Under the pieces are notes generated by a model, which searched no databases, was not told the origin of the DNA, and saw only the letters and a list, made by a program, of their open reading frames with translations. Position numbers and translations under genes: made by a program. From RGIG4708 sp045633845 (GTDB lineage Bacteria; Bacillota; Clostridia; UMGS1810), in assembly GCA_045633845.1 (NCBI GenBank), contig JAZQZC010000046.1:62001-126000 (forward strand): a stretch of 64,000 bases of DNA. Direction: 5' to 3'. Shown in pieces: positions 25,977-35,617 of the stretch. The number at the start of each line of letters is the position of its first letter. Within the stretch, counting starts at the first letter, position 1.

Positions 25977-28430
25977 ATGATTGCCGAAATAGTTTTAAAC
26001 AGTGTTTCAAAGGTAACAGATTCGGTATATCACTATGCAATCCCGCAGCAGCTTGAGCACAAAATATCTGTGGGTATGCGTGTTGAAGTGGAGTTTGGCA
26101 AAGGCAACCGCGTAATGGAAGGCTTTGTTACAGGCCTTACCAATAAAAGCGAGTTTGAAAATTTAAAGCCTGTAAAGGATGTTATTGACGACACTGTTTA
26201 CTTTGATGAAAAATCCTTTGAGCTTGTTGAGTTTATGCGACACAGGTATTTTTGCACATATATTCAGGCAATAAAAACAATAATACCGGTGGGGGTAAAC
26301 ACCAAATTTTTAAAGCTTGTTTTTCTTGACCAGGCAGATGAGGAAATAATTGCCGAAGCTTGCAAAAATTCAAGCATATGCGAAAAGGTTGCGGCAGAAC
26401 TAAAAAAATGCTCGCCTCTTACTATGGAGCAGCTTGCAGCAAACATCGGCAGAGGTAACATTGCTCAGGCTGTCCGTCAGCTCAGCGTCAGCAAAATTGT
26501 GCATACCGAGCTTGTGCGCAACAGCGGCATAAAGGACTCTGTTGCTGCTTATGCCACTCTTAGCTGTGATATGGCAGATGCATATGAATTTTGCGACAAA
26601 TTTGCAAAAAAAGCACCTGCTCAGGTTCGGGCTCTCGAGCTTTTGTGCGATTACGGCGAGGTTATGGTATCAGAGCTTATGGAAATGGCAGATGTTTCAA
26701 AGCAGGCAATAGACGCACTTTGTCAAAAGGGTTATATAACTGTGAGCAAATCTGTTGTACGCAAGGATTTGTTTCAAAATGCATCTGTAACCGAATGTAT
26801 AAAGCACAACTTAAATGATGAACAAGCCTTTGCTGCAGACTGCGTTGCAAATTCAATCAACAATGGTGAATGTACAACATATTTGCTTCACGGCATTACA
26901 GGCAGCGGCAAAACAGAGGTTTATTTAAACTTAATCCAAAAAACTGTAGATAAAGGTAAAAAGGCAATATTGCTTGTGCCCGAAATAGCTCTTACTCCTC
27001 AAATGATAAGCAGGGTAATTTCAAGGTTCCCCGACAGAGTTGCGGTTATTCACAGCTCCCTTACAATCAAGCAAAGATACGACCAGTGGAAAAAAATTAA
27101 AGAAAATGAGGTTGATGTTGTAGTTGGTGCACGTTCTGCAGTTTTTGCGCCTTTTGACAACATCGGCATTATAATAGTTGACGAAGAGCATGAAAATACA
27201 TACAAGTCCGAGTCTTCACCAAGGTATCATGCTGTAGAAATTGCAAGATACCGAGCAAAGCAAGACGGCGCTGTTCTTTTGCTTGCAAGTGCAACTCCGT
27301 CTGTTGACAGCTACTACAAAGCAAAAAACGGCAAGTACAAGCTGCTTGAACTTAATAAGCGTGCCACAGATGCAGCTTTGCCCGAGGTAGAAATTGTTGA
27401 TATGCGCAAAGAACTCGAAGAGGGCAATATGAGTGTGTTCAGCAATATGCTGAGCAACGAGATAAAATCAAATATACAAAACAACAAGCAGACAATTTTG
27501 TTTTTAAACAGGAGAGGTCACTCCAGCTTTGTATCATGCCGCAGCTGCGGCTACACCGTAAAGTGCCCTCACTGCAATGTGTCTATGACATATCATAAAC
27601 ACAAAAACAAAATGATGTGTCACTATTGTGACTATATGTGCGATTACCCCAAAAAGTGCCCGCAGTGCGGCAGTGGATATATAAAGCATTTTGGCACAGG
27701 AACCCAAAAGGTGGCCGAAGAAATAGAAAAGCTTTTTCCAAATGCCACATATCTGCGTATGGATGCCGACACCACATCGGACAGGACGGCTCACGAGCGA
27801 ATTCTTGATGAATTTACACAAAATAATATTAATATTTTAATCGGTACTCAAATGGTTACAAAAGGTCTTGACTTTGAAAATGTAACTCTTGTGGGAGTGC
27901 TGGCTGCAGATATGAGTCTTAATCAGGATGATTACAGAGCTGCCGAGCGCACCTTTAACCTAATTACACAGGTGTGCGGCAGGGCAGGCAGAGGCAAATA
28001 TGCAGGCAAAGCTGTAATTCAGACCTACAGCCCCGATGATGATACAATAATTCTGAGCAGTATGCACGATTACAAAAGCTTTTACCAAAATGAAATTGAG
28101 TTCAGACAGATGATGGTGTATCCGCCATTTTGCGAATTTATTAATTTTATATTTACAGATAAAAATTACAAAACTGCAAAAGAAACCTGCCAAAGCTTTT
28201 ACAACGATTTAAAATCAGCAGTAAAGGAATTTGCAGCCTCCATAGAGGTGTATCCACCAAATGAGGCACCAATCAAAATGATAAATGACAAATACCGTTT
28301 TCGCATACTTGCAAAGGGCAGGTACAACAAAGCCCTGTATGATGCAATAGCAAGCTTATATAACAAATATTTAAAATCAAAAAATAATGCGGGCATAGTT
28401 GTGGATGTAAATCCGCAAAATATGTATTAA
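25977..28430 (+). CDS. priA: Primosomal protein N' (replication restart helicase PriA)
   Basis: PriA is the 3'-5' helicase that rebuilds replication forks. The 817-residue protein has an N-terminal DNA-binding domain, Walker A GITGSGKTEVY near residue 306, the DEEH box near residue 400 and helicase motif LLASATP near 440. Paired zinc motifs (CRSCGYTVKCPHC, CHYCDY, CPQCGS) lie near residues 520-565. The length is at the upper end of normal. The def start follows 17 bases after its stop. Confidence 0.95.
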   Translation: MIAEIVLNSVSKVTDSVYHYAIPQQLEHKISVGMRVEVEFGKGNRVMEGFVTGLTNKSEFENLKPVKDVIDDTVYFDEKSFELVEFMRHRYFCTYIQAIKTIIPVGVNTKFLKLVFLDQADEEIIAEACKNSSICEKVAAELKKCSPLTMEQLAANIGRGNIAQAVRQLSVSKIVHTELVRNSGIKDSVAAYATLSCDMADAYEFCDKFAKKAPAQVRALELLCDYGEVMVSELMEMADVSKQAIDALCQKGYITVSKSVVRKDLFQNASVTECIKHNLNDEQAFAADCVANSINNGECTTYLLHGITGSGKTEVYLNLIQKTVDKGKKAILLVPEIALTPQMISRVISRFPDRVAVIHSSLTIKQRYDQWKKIKENEVDVVVGARSAVFAPFDNIGIIIVDEEHENTYKSESSPRYHAVEIARYRAKQDGAVLLLASATPSVDSYYKAKNGKYKLLELNKRATDAALPEVEIVDMRKELEEGNMSVFSNMLSNEIKSNIQNNKQTILFLNRRGHSSFVSCRSCGYTVKCPHCNVSMTYHKHKNKMMCHYCDYMCDYPKKCPQCGSGYIKHFGTGTQKVAEEIEKLFPNATYLRMDADTTSDRTAHERILDEFTQNNINILIGTQMVTKGLDFENVTLVGVLAADMSLNQDDYRAAERTFNLITQVCGRAGRGKYAGKAVIQTYSPDDDTIILSSMHDYKSFYQNEIEFRQMMVYPPFCEFINFIFTDKNYKTAKETCQSFYNDLKSAVKEFAASIEVYPPNEAPIKMINDKYRFRILAKGRYNKALYDAIASLYNKYLKSKNNAGIVVDVNPQNMY

Positions 28431-28447
28431 TGGAGGAATTATATATT

Positions 28448-28903
28448 ATGGCAATACGAAACATACGAAAGCTCGGTGACGACATATTACGCAAAAAATG
28501 CCGCCCCGTTGAGGTTATAGACGACAGGATTATTACTCTTATAGATGATATGGTCGAAACTATGCGCAGCGCCGACGGCGCAGGCCTTGCAGCACCACAG
28601 GTTGGTGTGCTCAAGCGTATAGCGGTTATAGAGGTAGAAAACAAGCTTTATGAGCTTATTAACCCCGAAATTATTTCGCAAAAGGGCTCTGTTACCGCTG
28701 TTGAGGGTTGTCTCAGCTTCCCTGGTAAATATGGTATGGTTACAAGACCAAAGCAGGTTACGGTAAAAGCTCTTGACCGCAACGGCAAAGAATTTACCAT
28801 TACAGGTGAGGGTATGCTTGGCAAAGCGCTCTGCCACGAAATAGACCATCTCGATGGCATTATGTATGTGGACAAAGTAGAAGAGTACGTTGAACTTAAA
28901 TAG
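28448..28903 (+). CDS. def: Peptide deformylase
   Basis: Def removes the formyl group from nascent peptides. The 151-residue protein shows the three motifs GLAAPQVGV near residue 44, EGCLSFPG near 87 and the metal site CHEIDHLDG near 130. ATG 28448 is preferred because GGAGG lies 11 bases upstream; an earlier in-frame ATG at 28430 precedes that SD. It pairs with fmt, which makes the formylated initiator. Confidence 0.95.
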   Translation: MAIRNIRKLGDDILRKKCRPVEVIDDRIITLIDDMVETMRSADGAGLAAPQVGVLKRIAVIEVENKLYELINPEIISQKGSVTAVEGCLSFPGKYGMVTRPKQVTVKALDRNGKEFTITGEGMLGKALCHEIDHLDGIMYVDKVEEYVELK

Positions 28904-28913
28904 GAGATTTTTT

Positions 28914-29846
28914 ATGAATATAATGTTTATGGGAACTCCGGATTTTGCCATTCCGTCACTCGAGGCTCTGTATGAGGCAGGGCACAATGTGGTGTGCGTG
29001 GTAACTCAGCCCGACAAGCCAAAGGGCAGAGGTCACAAGATGGCACATCCTCCCGTATATGTGTGCGCCGAGAGTCACGGCACACCAATCCATCAGCCCG
29101 AAAATTTGAAAAAAGAAAATTTTGAGCAAATTTTAACAGATGCCGACCCCGACCTTATTGCAGTGGTGGCATACGGCAAAATTCTTCCCGAATATGTGCT
29201 GAGCTACCCAAAATACGGCTGTATAAACGTACACGGCTCACTTTTGCCCAAGTATCGTGGCGCTGCACCAATGCAGTGGTGCCTTATTAACGGCGAAACC
29301 AAAACAGGTGTTACAACTATGTTTATGGAAAAGGGTCTTGACACAGGCGATATGCTTTTAAAAGCCGAAATTGAGCTTACCGATGAAGATAACTACGAAA
29401 CTGTTCACAACAGGCTCAATGTGCTTGGAGCAAATTTGCTTGTACAAACAATTTCAATGCTTCAAAATGGCGAGATTGTCCGCGAAAAGCAGGATGACTC
29501 ACTTTCGTGCTACTCACCAATGATAGACAAAACAAATTCAAAAATAAACTGGAGCAAGCCTGCCGAAAATATTAAAAATCTTGTGAGGGGTTTATATCCG
29601 TTCCCGAGAGCATATACTATGTATGGCGAAAAATTGCTCAAAATAGAAAAGGCAACAGCAGTGCAAACACAAAAAAGTGATGTGTGCGGAACAATCATCG
29701 ACGTTGACAAAAAGTCTTTTACTGTAAAATGTGCAGGCACCACAGCTCTTTGTGTTACACAAATTCAGATGGAAGGCAAAAAGTCTATGGATGTACAAAG
29801 CTATCTTTTGGGCAATACTATCCAAAAAGGAATTATATTAAACTAG
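28914..29846 (+). CDS. fmt: Methionyl-tRNA formyltransferase
   Basis: Fmt formylates initiator Met-tRNA. The 310-residue protein begins MNIMFMGTPDFAIPSLEAL and has the formyl-THF site HGSLLPKYRGAAPMQW near residue 108. A smaller C-terminal OB-fold domain begins near residue 205. ATG 28914 follows TAGGAGA. It lies ten bases after def and ten bases before the next gene, so the block is one operon. Confidence 0.95.
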   Translation: MNIMFMGTPDFAIPSLEALYEAGHNVVCVVTQPDKPKGRGHKMAHPPVYVCAESHGTPIHQPENLKKENFEQILTDADPDLIAVVAYGKILPEYVLSYPKYGCINVHGSLLPKYRGAAPMQWCLINGETKTGVTTMFMEKGLDTGDMLLKAEIELTDEDNYETVHNRLNVLGANLLVQTISMLQNGEIVREKQDDSLSCYSPMIDKTNSKINWSKPAENIKNLVRGLYPFPRAYTMYGEKLLKIEKATAVQTQKSDVCGTIIDVDKKSFTVKCAGTTALCVTQIQMEGKKSMDVQSYLLGNTIQKGIILN

Positions 29847-29856
29847 GAGAATTTAA

Positions 29857-30540
29857 ATGTATATTGATGTCTATTATTTAATACTCATTGTGCCTTGTAT
29901 TATACTTTCAATGTATGCACAAAGCAAAGTTACTTCAACCTTTAACAAGTATCTCGGCTTAAACTCGGTAAAAGGCTTTACAGGTGCGCAGACGGCCCGA
30001 AGAATACTCGACCTTAACGGACTCCATAATGTTACAATAGAATGTATCGACGGCAGGCTTTCCGACCACTATGACCCAACCAAAAAGGTTGTACGCCTGT
30101 CAAAAGATGTGTATAATGGTACCTCTGTTTCGTCAATAGGTGTTGCCGCACACGAAACAGGGCACGCCATTCAGCATTCCACATCATACGGCCCGCTAAA
30201 AATACGAACCTCTATATTTCCTATTGTAAGCTTTTCGTCAAAGCTTGCAATGCCTCTTGCATTGCTTGGACTTTTGCTTCAGGTTCAGCCGCTTTTAAAT
30301 TTTGGCATAATTTTGTTTTCGGCAGTTGTGGCTTTTCAGCTTATAACCCTGCCGGTAGAATTTAATGCGAGCAAAAGGGCAGTTGCAATTCTCGACGATA
30401 CAGGAGTTCTTATGGGAGAGGAAATACCTGCGTGCAAAAAGGTGTTGAGTGCAGCAGCCCTCACTTATCTTGCATCGGCACTCACATCTGTAATGAGCTT
30501 GCTCCGACTTATTCTTATTTCACGTGGCAGGAGACGCTGA
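29857..30540 (+). CDS. Zinc-dependent membrane peptidase, YugP family
   Basis: This 227-residue protein has an N-terminal membrane helix, the zinc-protease motif HETGHAIQH near residue 98 and two or three further hydrophobic segments from residue 120. These match PF04298 (YugP). Its substrate is unknown. It is often found between fmt and rsmB in clostridia, as here. Confidence 0.85.
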   Translation: MYIDVYYLILIVPCIILSMYAQSKVTSTFNKYLGLNSVKGFTGAQTARRILDLNGLHNVTIECIDGRLSDHYDPTKKVVRLSKDVYNGTSVSSIGVAAHETGHAIQHSTSYGPLKIRTSIFPIVSFSSKLAMPLALLGLLLQVQPLLNFGIILFSAVVAFQLITLPVEFNASKRAVAILDDTGVLMGEEIPACKKVLSAAALTYLASALTSVMSLLRLILISRGRRR

Positions 30541-30542
30541 TT

Positions 30543-31880
30543 ATGAAAACAAATGCCCGCCGCCTTGCAGCAGACATACTTTTTAGCGTTTACAAAAATG
30601 ACGCATATCTTAATGAAGAATTAAAAGCTTTAAGAGCAAAAACCGATATCGACAACACAGATTTTCGCTTTGTAAATGAGCTTGCAAGCGGCGTAATAAA
30701 AAACAAGCTTCGTATTGACTATATAATTTCACAAAATACCAATATAAAATTAAAAAAGATTTCCACATACATTCTGGCAATTTTAGAGTGCGCTGTGTAT
30801 CAGATTGTTTTTATGGATAAGGTACCTGCCTCTGCCGCAGTAAATGAGGCAGTAAAGCTTACCAAAAGCCGCAATCTGCGCAAAAGCAGCGGTTTTGTAA
30901 ACGGAGTGCTGCGCAGTGTTGAGCGCACATACTTAAGTTTAAGATATCCTCAAAACAAAAACGAATTTTTGAGTGTATATTATTCATATCCGCTGTGGCT
31001 TGTAAACAGATGGATAAATGAGTTCGGCGAAGAGCGCTCACAGAGCATAATAGCTGCAATGAACCAAAAGCCCGATTTGTTTTTCAGGGCAAACACGCTC
31101 AAAACAAATGCCGGGGAGCTTGCAGAGCAGCTTAATGCAAATGGATGCAATACATCTGTTTACAATAACCCAAAATGCCCTGGGCTGGACTACCTTGCAC
31201 TTTGTAATTCGGTAAATGATATAACATCCCTTGACAGCTACAAGGATGGATTGTTTTATATTCAGGATTTTGCCGCGGCTCTTACTGTGGAAATTATGGA
31301 TGTACATCCCGGTATGACAGTAATTGATATGTGTGCTGCACCGGGCGGCAAAACAACCCATATGGCAGAAAAAATGGGCAACAAAGGCACAATATATGCT
31401 TTTGATGTATATGAGCACAAAATCAACAGAATTAACGAAAATGCATCACGCCTCGGAATAGACATAATAAAAGCACAGGTGTCCGATTCCACTATAAATA
31501 TACCAGAGCTTAACGGCATTGCCGACAGAGTGCTTGTGGATGCCCCTTGCAGCGGACTTGGTATTATAAGGCGCAAGCCCGATATTAAATATTCACGTAG
31601 TCCTGAGGATTTGCAAAGCCTTGCGGAGGTTGGCTATAAAATACTTGACAACGCAAAGAATTATGTCAAACCCGGCGGAGTTATTATTTACAGTACTTGT
31701 ACAATCGAAAGATGCGAAAATGATGATGTTACAGATAAATTCTTAAAAAATAACAAAAACTTTGAAAAACAGATTATTACTGCATATGACAAGCAAAACG
31801 ACGGAAGCATCACCTTGTATCCCGATACAGATAATTGTGACGGCTTTTACATATGCAAGCTGAAAAAGGTTTCGGATTAA
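30543..31880 (+). CDS. rsmB: 16S rRNA (cytosine(967)-C5)-methyltransferase RsmB
   Basis: RsmB methylates C967 of 16S rRNA. The 445-residue protein has an N-terminal NusB-like RNA-binding domain (about residues 1-140) and a class I methyltransferase domain. The latter has the AdoMet loop DMCAAPGGKTTHMA near residue 262, the catalytic Cys in DAPCSGLGIIRRKPD near 332 and the second Cys in YSTCTIERCEND near 385. ATG 30543 is chosen from the SD AGGAGA. Confidence 0.93.
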   Translation: MKTNARRLAADILFSVYKNDAYLNEELKALRAKTDIDNTDFRFVNELASGVIKNKLRIDYIISQNTNIKLKKISTYILAILECAVYQIVFMDKVPASAAVNEAVKLTKSRNLRKSSGFVNGVLRSVERTYLSLRYPQNKNEFLSVYYSYPLWLVNRWINEFGEERSQSIIAAMNQKPDLFFRANTLKTNAGELAEQLNANGCNTSVYNNPKCPGLDYLALCNSVNDITSLDSYKDGLFYIQDFAAALTVEIMDVHPGMTVIDMCAAPGGKTTHMAEKMGNKGTIYAFDVYEHKINRINENASRLGIDIIKAQVSDSTINIPELNGIADRVLVDAPCSGLGIIRRKPDIKYSRSPEDLQSLAEVGYKILDNAKNYVKPGGVIIYSTCTIERCENDDVTDKFLKNNKNFEKQIITAYDKQNDGSITLYPDTDNCDGFYICKLKKVSD

Positions 31881-31892
31881 CGGTGATAAGGT

Positions 31893-32927
31893 ATGATTAA
31901 CTTAAAAGACCTTACAATTGAAGAGTTAAAACAATTTGTGGCAGAGATTGGCGAAAAGCCTTTTCGCGCAGGGCAGATATACACATGGCTTTACCGCGGT
32001 GTTACTTCATTTGACCAGATGACGGATTTGTCAAAGGAGTTAAGAGATAAGCTTGCAGGAGTGTCATATATCAGCGCACCCAAAATTGCAGGCAAGCTTG
32101 TGTCACAAATAGACGGCACCAAAAAATATTTGTTTGAGCTTTCCGACGGAAATGTTGTAGAAAGCGTGGTAATGTACTACAAGCATGGTATAACAATTTG
32201 TATTTCGTGTCAGGTTGGCTGCCGTATGGGCTGTAAATTCTGTGCCTCTACAATAGGTGGAAAGGTAAGAGATTTAACCCCCGGTGAAATAATTGACCAG
32301 GTTATATTTGCATCCAAAGACATAGGCGAGCGTATATCAAACATAGTAATGATGGGCATAGGCGAGCCCCTTGACAATTTTGACAACGTGGTAAAATTTT
32401 TGCAAAATGTCAACAACCAAAAAGGACTGGGCATTGGCTACAGGCACATTTCACTCTCAACCTGCGGTATTGTGCCAAAAATTTATGAGCTTGCCCGGCT
32501 TAATTTTCCAATCACCCTGTCAATATCGCTTCACGCTGTAAATGATGAGATGCGCAGCTCAATAATGCCTGTTAACAAAAAATATTCTATTACTCAATTG
32601 CTTGATGCCTGCAGGGCTTATATAGGTGAAAATAACAGGCGCATAAGCTTTGAATATTCAATCATAAATGGTGTAAATGACACACCTCAAACGGCAAATG
32701 CTCTTGCAGATTTACTCTCAGGTATGCTTTGCCACGTAAATGTCATTCCGGTAAACAACGTAGAAGAAAATAGCTTTAAAAAGCCGGACAAATCAAAAAT
32801 ACAAAAATTCATTTCGGTGCTCCAAAAGCGCGGCATAAATGCAACTGTAAGGCGGGAGCTTGGCAGTGACATAAGTGCTTCGTGCGGACAACTCAGGAGA
32901 GCATATGCAAAGGAGGGAAAAATGTGA
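31893..32927 (+). CDS. rlmN: 23S rRNA/tRNA adenine-C2 methyltransferase RlmN
   Basis: RlmN is a radical SAM enzyme that methylates A2503 of 23S rRNA and A37 of some tRNAs. The 344-residue protein has the cluster ligands in CRMGCKFCAS (C-X3-C-X2-C) near residue 110, MGIGEPLDNFDN near 155 and a late Cys in ASCGQLR near residue 330 for the methyl-Cys step. Its end overlaps the prpC start (ATGTGA). Confidence 0.94.
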   Translation: MINLKDLTIEELKQFVAEIGEKPFRAGQIYTWLYRGVTSFDQMTDLSKELRDKLAGVSYISAPKIAGKLVSQIDGTKKYLFELSDGNVVESVVMYYKHGITICISCQVGCRMGCKFCASTIGGKVRDLTPGEIIDQVIFASKDIGERISNIVMMGIGEPLDNFDNVVKFLQNVNNQKGLGIGYRHISLSTCGIVPKIYELARLNFPITLSISLHAVNDEMRSSIMPVNKKYSITQLLDACRAYIGENNRRISFEYSIINGVNDTPQTANALADLLSGMLCHVNVIPVNNVEENSFKKPDKSKIQKFISVLQKRGINATVRRELGSDISASCGQLRRAYAKEGKM

Positions 32928-33667
32928 ATATTGCAGTAGGAACAAACAGAGGTATGGTAAGAGAGGTCAACGAAGACTCTTTCAGCACCACACAGCTTAA
33001 TCAAAATACCTGTTGCCTTATAATTGCTGATGGTATGGGCGGTCATAAGGCAGGGCAGATTGCAAGCGGCCTGGCTTGCAGCATAATAACAAATCACATT
33101 AAAGAGGTTTTTGATTTAAAAGGCATAAACGATGAAAATGCAGGTACTTGCCTTGCTGATGCAATAAGCATAGCAAACAAAAAGCTTTATTCCGACCAGC
33201 TTGCCGATGAGTCGCTCAGCGGTATGGGTACAACAGTTGTTGCTGCTGTTATTACGCAGAGTAATATACACATTTGCAGTGCAGGCGACAGCCGTTTGTA
33301 TGTTGTAGACGACAAATTAAAGCAAATTACAAAAGACCATTCTTATGTACAGGATTTGCTTGACAAAGGACTCATTACGGGTGAAGAAGCCGACAAACAC
33401 CCCAACAAAAATATAATAACTAGAGCCGTTGGTACAGAGCTCAACATAGACACAGATTATTTTGCTCTTTCAAAAGATAATATAACAAAGCTCATTATGT
33501 GTACAGACGGACTTACAAATTTTGTAAGCGACAGTGAAATTGAGAGCATATTAAAAAATAACGATGCGCAGAGCGCCAATAAAATACTTATTGACCTGGC
33601 AAACAACAACGGCGGCAAAGACAACATAACAGTGATTAATGTTGATTTTGAAGAGGTGAAAAAATGA
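32924..33667 (+). CDS. prpC: PP2C-type protein phosphatase
   Basis: PrpC reverses phosphorylation by the PrkC-type kinase encoded next. The 247-residue protein shows the PP2C motifs NEDS near residue 17, IADGMGGHKAG near 35 and GDSRLYVVD near 120. A C-terminal GGKDNITVINVDF follows near residue 228. GTG 32924 overlaps the rlmN stop and follows AGGAGG by seven bases. The prkC start overlaps its end. Confidence 0.93.
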   Translation: MNIAVGTNRGMVREVNEDSFSTTQLNQNTCCLIIADGMGGHKAGQIASGLACSIITNHIKEVFDLKGINDENAGTCLADAISIANKKLYSDQLADESLSGMGTTVVAAVITQSNIHICSAGDSRLYVVDDKLKQITKDHSYVQDLLDKGLITGEEADKHPNKNIITRAVGTELNIDTDYFALSKDNITKLIMCTDGLTNFVSDSEIESILKNNDAQSANKILIDLANNNGGKDNITVINVDFEEVKK

Positions 33668-35604
33668 TGACTGGTAAAATTTTGGGAAACAGATATGAAA
33701 TTATCGAAGAAATAGGCAAGGGCGGAATGGCAAATGTTTACAAAGCCCATTGTAAGCTTTTAAACCGACCTGTTGCAATAAAGGTATTAAAAAAAGAACT
33801 GGTTGAAGATACCGAATATTTAAAGAGATTCAATACCGAGGCTCAGGCTGCCGCAAGTCTTGTGCATCCAAATATTGTTTCGATATTTGATTTTGGAAGT
33901 GATATGGATTGCCATTATATAGTTATGGAGCTTATAGATGGTATTACACTTAAGCAGTACATCAACGAAAAAGCACCTCTTGATACCAAAGAGGCTCTTA
34001 ATATTGCTTATCAGATATGTGACGCTCTTTCTGTTGCACATCAGCACAATATTGTGCACCGCGACATAAAGCCTCACAATATTATGATAACAAGTGACAC
34101 AAGAGTAAAGGTTACCGATTTTGGTATAGCAAGAGCAACAAGCGGCTCAACAATGACTGCAGACAACAGCATACTTGGCTCGGTTCATTATATTTCACCT
34201 GAGCAGGCAAGAGGCACTGTTGTAGACGGCAAAACCGATTTGTATTCTCTTGGTATTGTCCTTTACGAAATGCTTACAGGAAGAGTTCCTTTTGAGTGCG
34301 ATTCTCCAGTTGGCATTGCAATGAAGCATATCGAAGAGGTTGCAGTTAACCCAAGAGAGTACAATCCCGAAATAACATATTCGGTTCAGTCACTTGTGAT
34401 GAAAGCAATCTCCAAGGATATCAACGACAGATATCAGAATGCTGCAGATTTTAAGGCAGACATAACAAGGCTTTTGGAAAACCCTGACAGCGTAATCGAA
34501 ACTGCAGATACATCAGGCAGTGCTGACAAGGATGCAACTATGAAAATTCCTGTGGTTGGCTCAGGTGCTGACACCAACAACGTTAAAAAGAAGGAAACAC
34601 AGGATTTTAAAGATTTTGACCATATAAATTTTGGCAAAGAAAACAGAAAAATACTCGTTGGCGCAATTGCTACAGCTCTTTTGATTGTAGGCTTGCTTTC
34701 ACTTGGTGTAACATATATACTTTATCCTGAAGCACCAATATTTAGCATATTTGCAGGGGATGAAGTAAAGGTTCCAAATTTTGTAGGTCTCAAGATAGAT
34801 GAAGCAAACGAGCTTGCAGCACAAAATGAGCTTGAAATCGAAATCAAAGAAGAGGTTGTTGATGAAACTACTCCCGAGGGCTGCATTATTGAGCAATCTC
34901 CAAAGGCTCGCAGAAAAGCTGAAAAGGGCAGTATAGTACAGGTAGTAATCAGCGTAGGTGTCGAAAAAATACGCGTCGGCGACTATCAGCTTACTAATTT
35001 TGAAAATGCAAAAAAAGCTCTTGAAGCACAAGGCTTTATTGTTGACATTGAGCGTGAATTTAATGATGAAGTACCCGAAAATTACGTAATTCGTCACATG
35101 CCTTCCGCAGGGGAGGAGGCTCAGGCAGGTTCGCCAGTTACCCTTGTTGTAAGCAAGGGCCCCGAAGAAACTACTGTTACAGTTCCTAATTTTGTAGGTA
35201 AAACCCTTGAACAGACAACAGCTCTTATCGAAAAAGAAGGGCTTGCTCTGGGTAATGTATCTTACGAAAAATCTGTAATTGACGAAGGTATTGTTATTAA
35301 GCAGAACATCGGCGGCGGTGAAACAGTTGGCAACAACACACCTATCAATCTTGTAATAAGCAGTGGCAACAAAAACAGTGTTGGTGACGAAATTACCGAG
35401 CAGACACTCCGCTATGTGTTTAACACCGACAAGCAGGAGGTAACAATAAGAGTTACCGAAGACGGCACTACAATATATGATGGTCTTGCCTTCCCGGGCA
35501 GCTCTGAGGAATTTACCCTCAAGGTAAAAGGAACAGGTCAAAAATATTATGAAATTTATGTAGATGGTGTCCTTGCGGAAACACAGACTATAAGTTTTAA
35601 TTAA
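33664..35604 (+). CDS. prkC: Ser/Thr protein kinase with PASTA repeats (PrkC)
   Basis: This 646-residue membrane kinase senses peptidoglycan or lipid II fragments. The kinase domain (about 1-275) has GKGGMANVYKA, catalytic VHRDIKPHNIM and DFGIAR. A linker and one membrane helix (about residues 320-345) lead to three extracellular PASTA repeats, each starting near a VPNFVG-like motif, and a further C-terminal beta domain. It forms a kinase-phosphatase pair with prpC, and rsgA and rpe follow in the standard order. Confidence 0.94.
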   Translation: MMTGKILGNRYEIIEEIGKGGMANVYKAHCKLLNRPVAIKVLKKELVEDTEYLKRFNTEAQAAASLVHPNIVSIFDFGSDMDCHYIVMELIDGITLKQYINEKAPLDTKEALNIAYQICDALSVAHQHNIVHRDIKPHNIMITSDTRVKVTDFGIARATSGSTMTADNSILGSVHYISPEQARGTVVDGKTDLYSLGIVLYEMLTGRVPFECDSPVGIAMKHIEEVAVNPREYNPEITYSVQSLVMKAISKDINDRYQNAADFKADITRLLENPDSVIETADTSGSADKDATMKIPVVGSGADTNNVKKKETQDFKDFDHINFGKENRKILVGAIATALLIVGLLSLGVTYILYPEAPIFSIFAGDEVKVPNFVGLKIDEANELAAQNELEIEIKEEVVDETTPEGCIIEQSPKARRKAEKGSIVQVVISVGVEKIRVGDYQLTNFENAKKALEAQGFIVDIEREFNDEVPENYVIRHMPSAGEEAQAGSPVTLVVSKGPEETTVTVPNFVGKTLEQTTALIEKEGLALGNVSYEKSVIDEGIVIKQNIGGGETVGNNTPINLVISSGNKNSVGDEITEQTLRYVFNTDKQEVTIRVTEDGTTIYDGLAFPGSSEEFTLKVKGTGQKYYEIYVDGVLAETQTISFN

Positions 35605-35617
35605 TAGGTGATATAAC

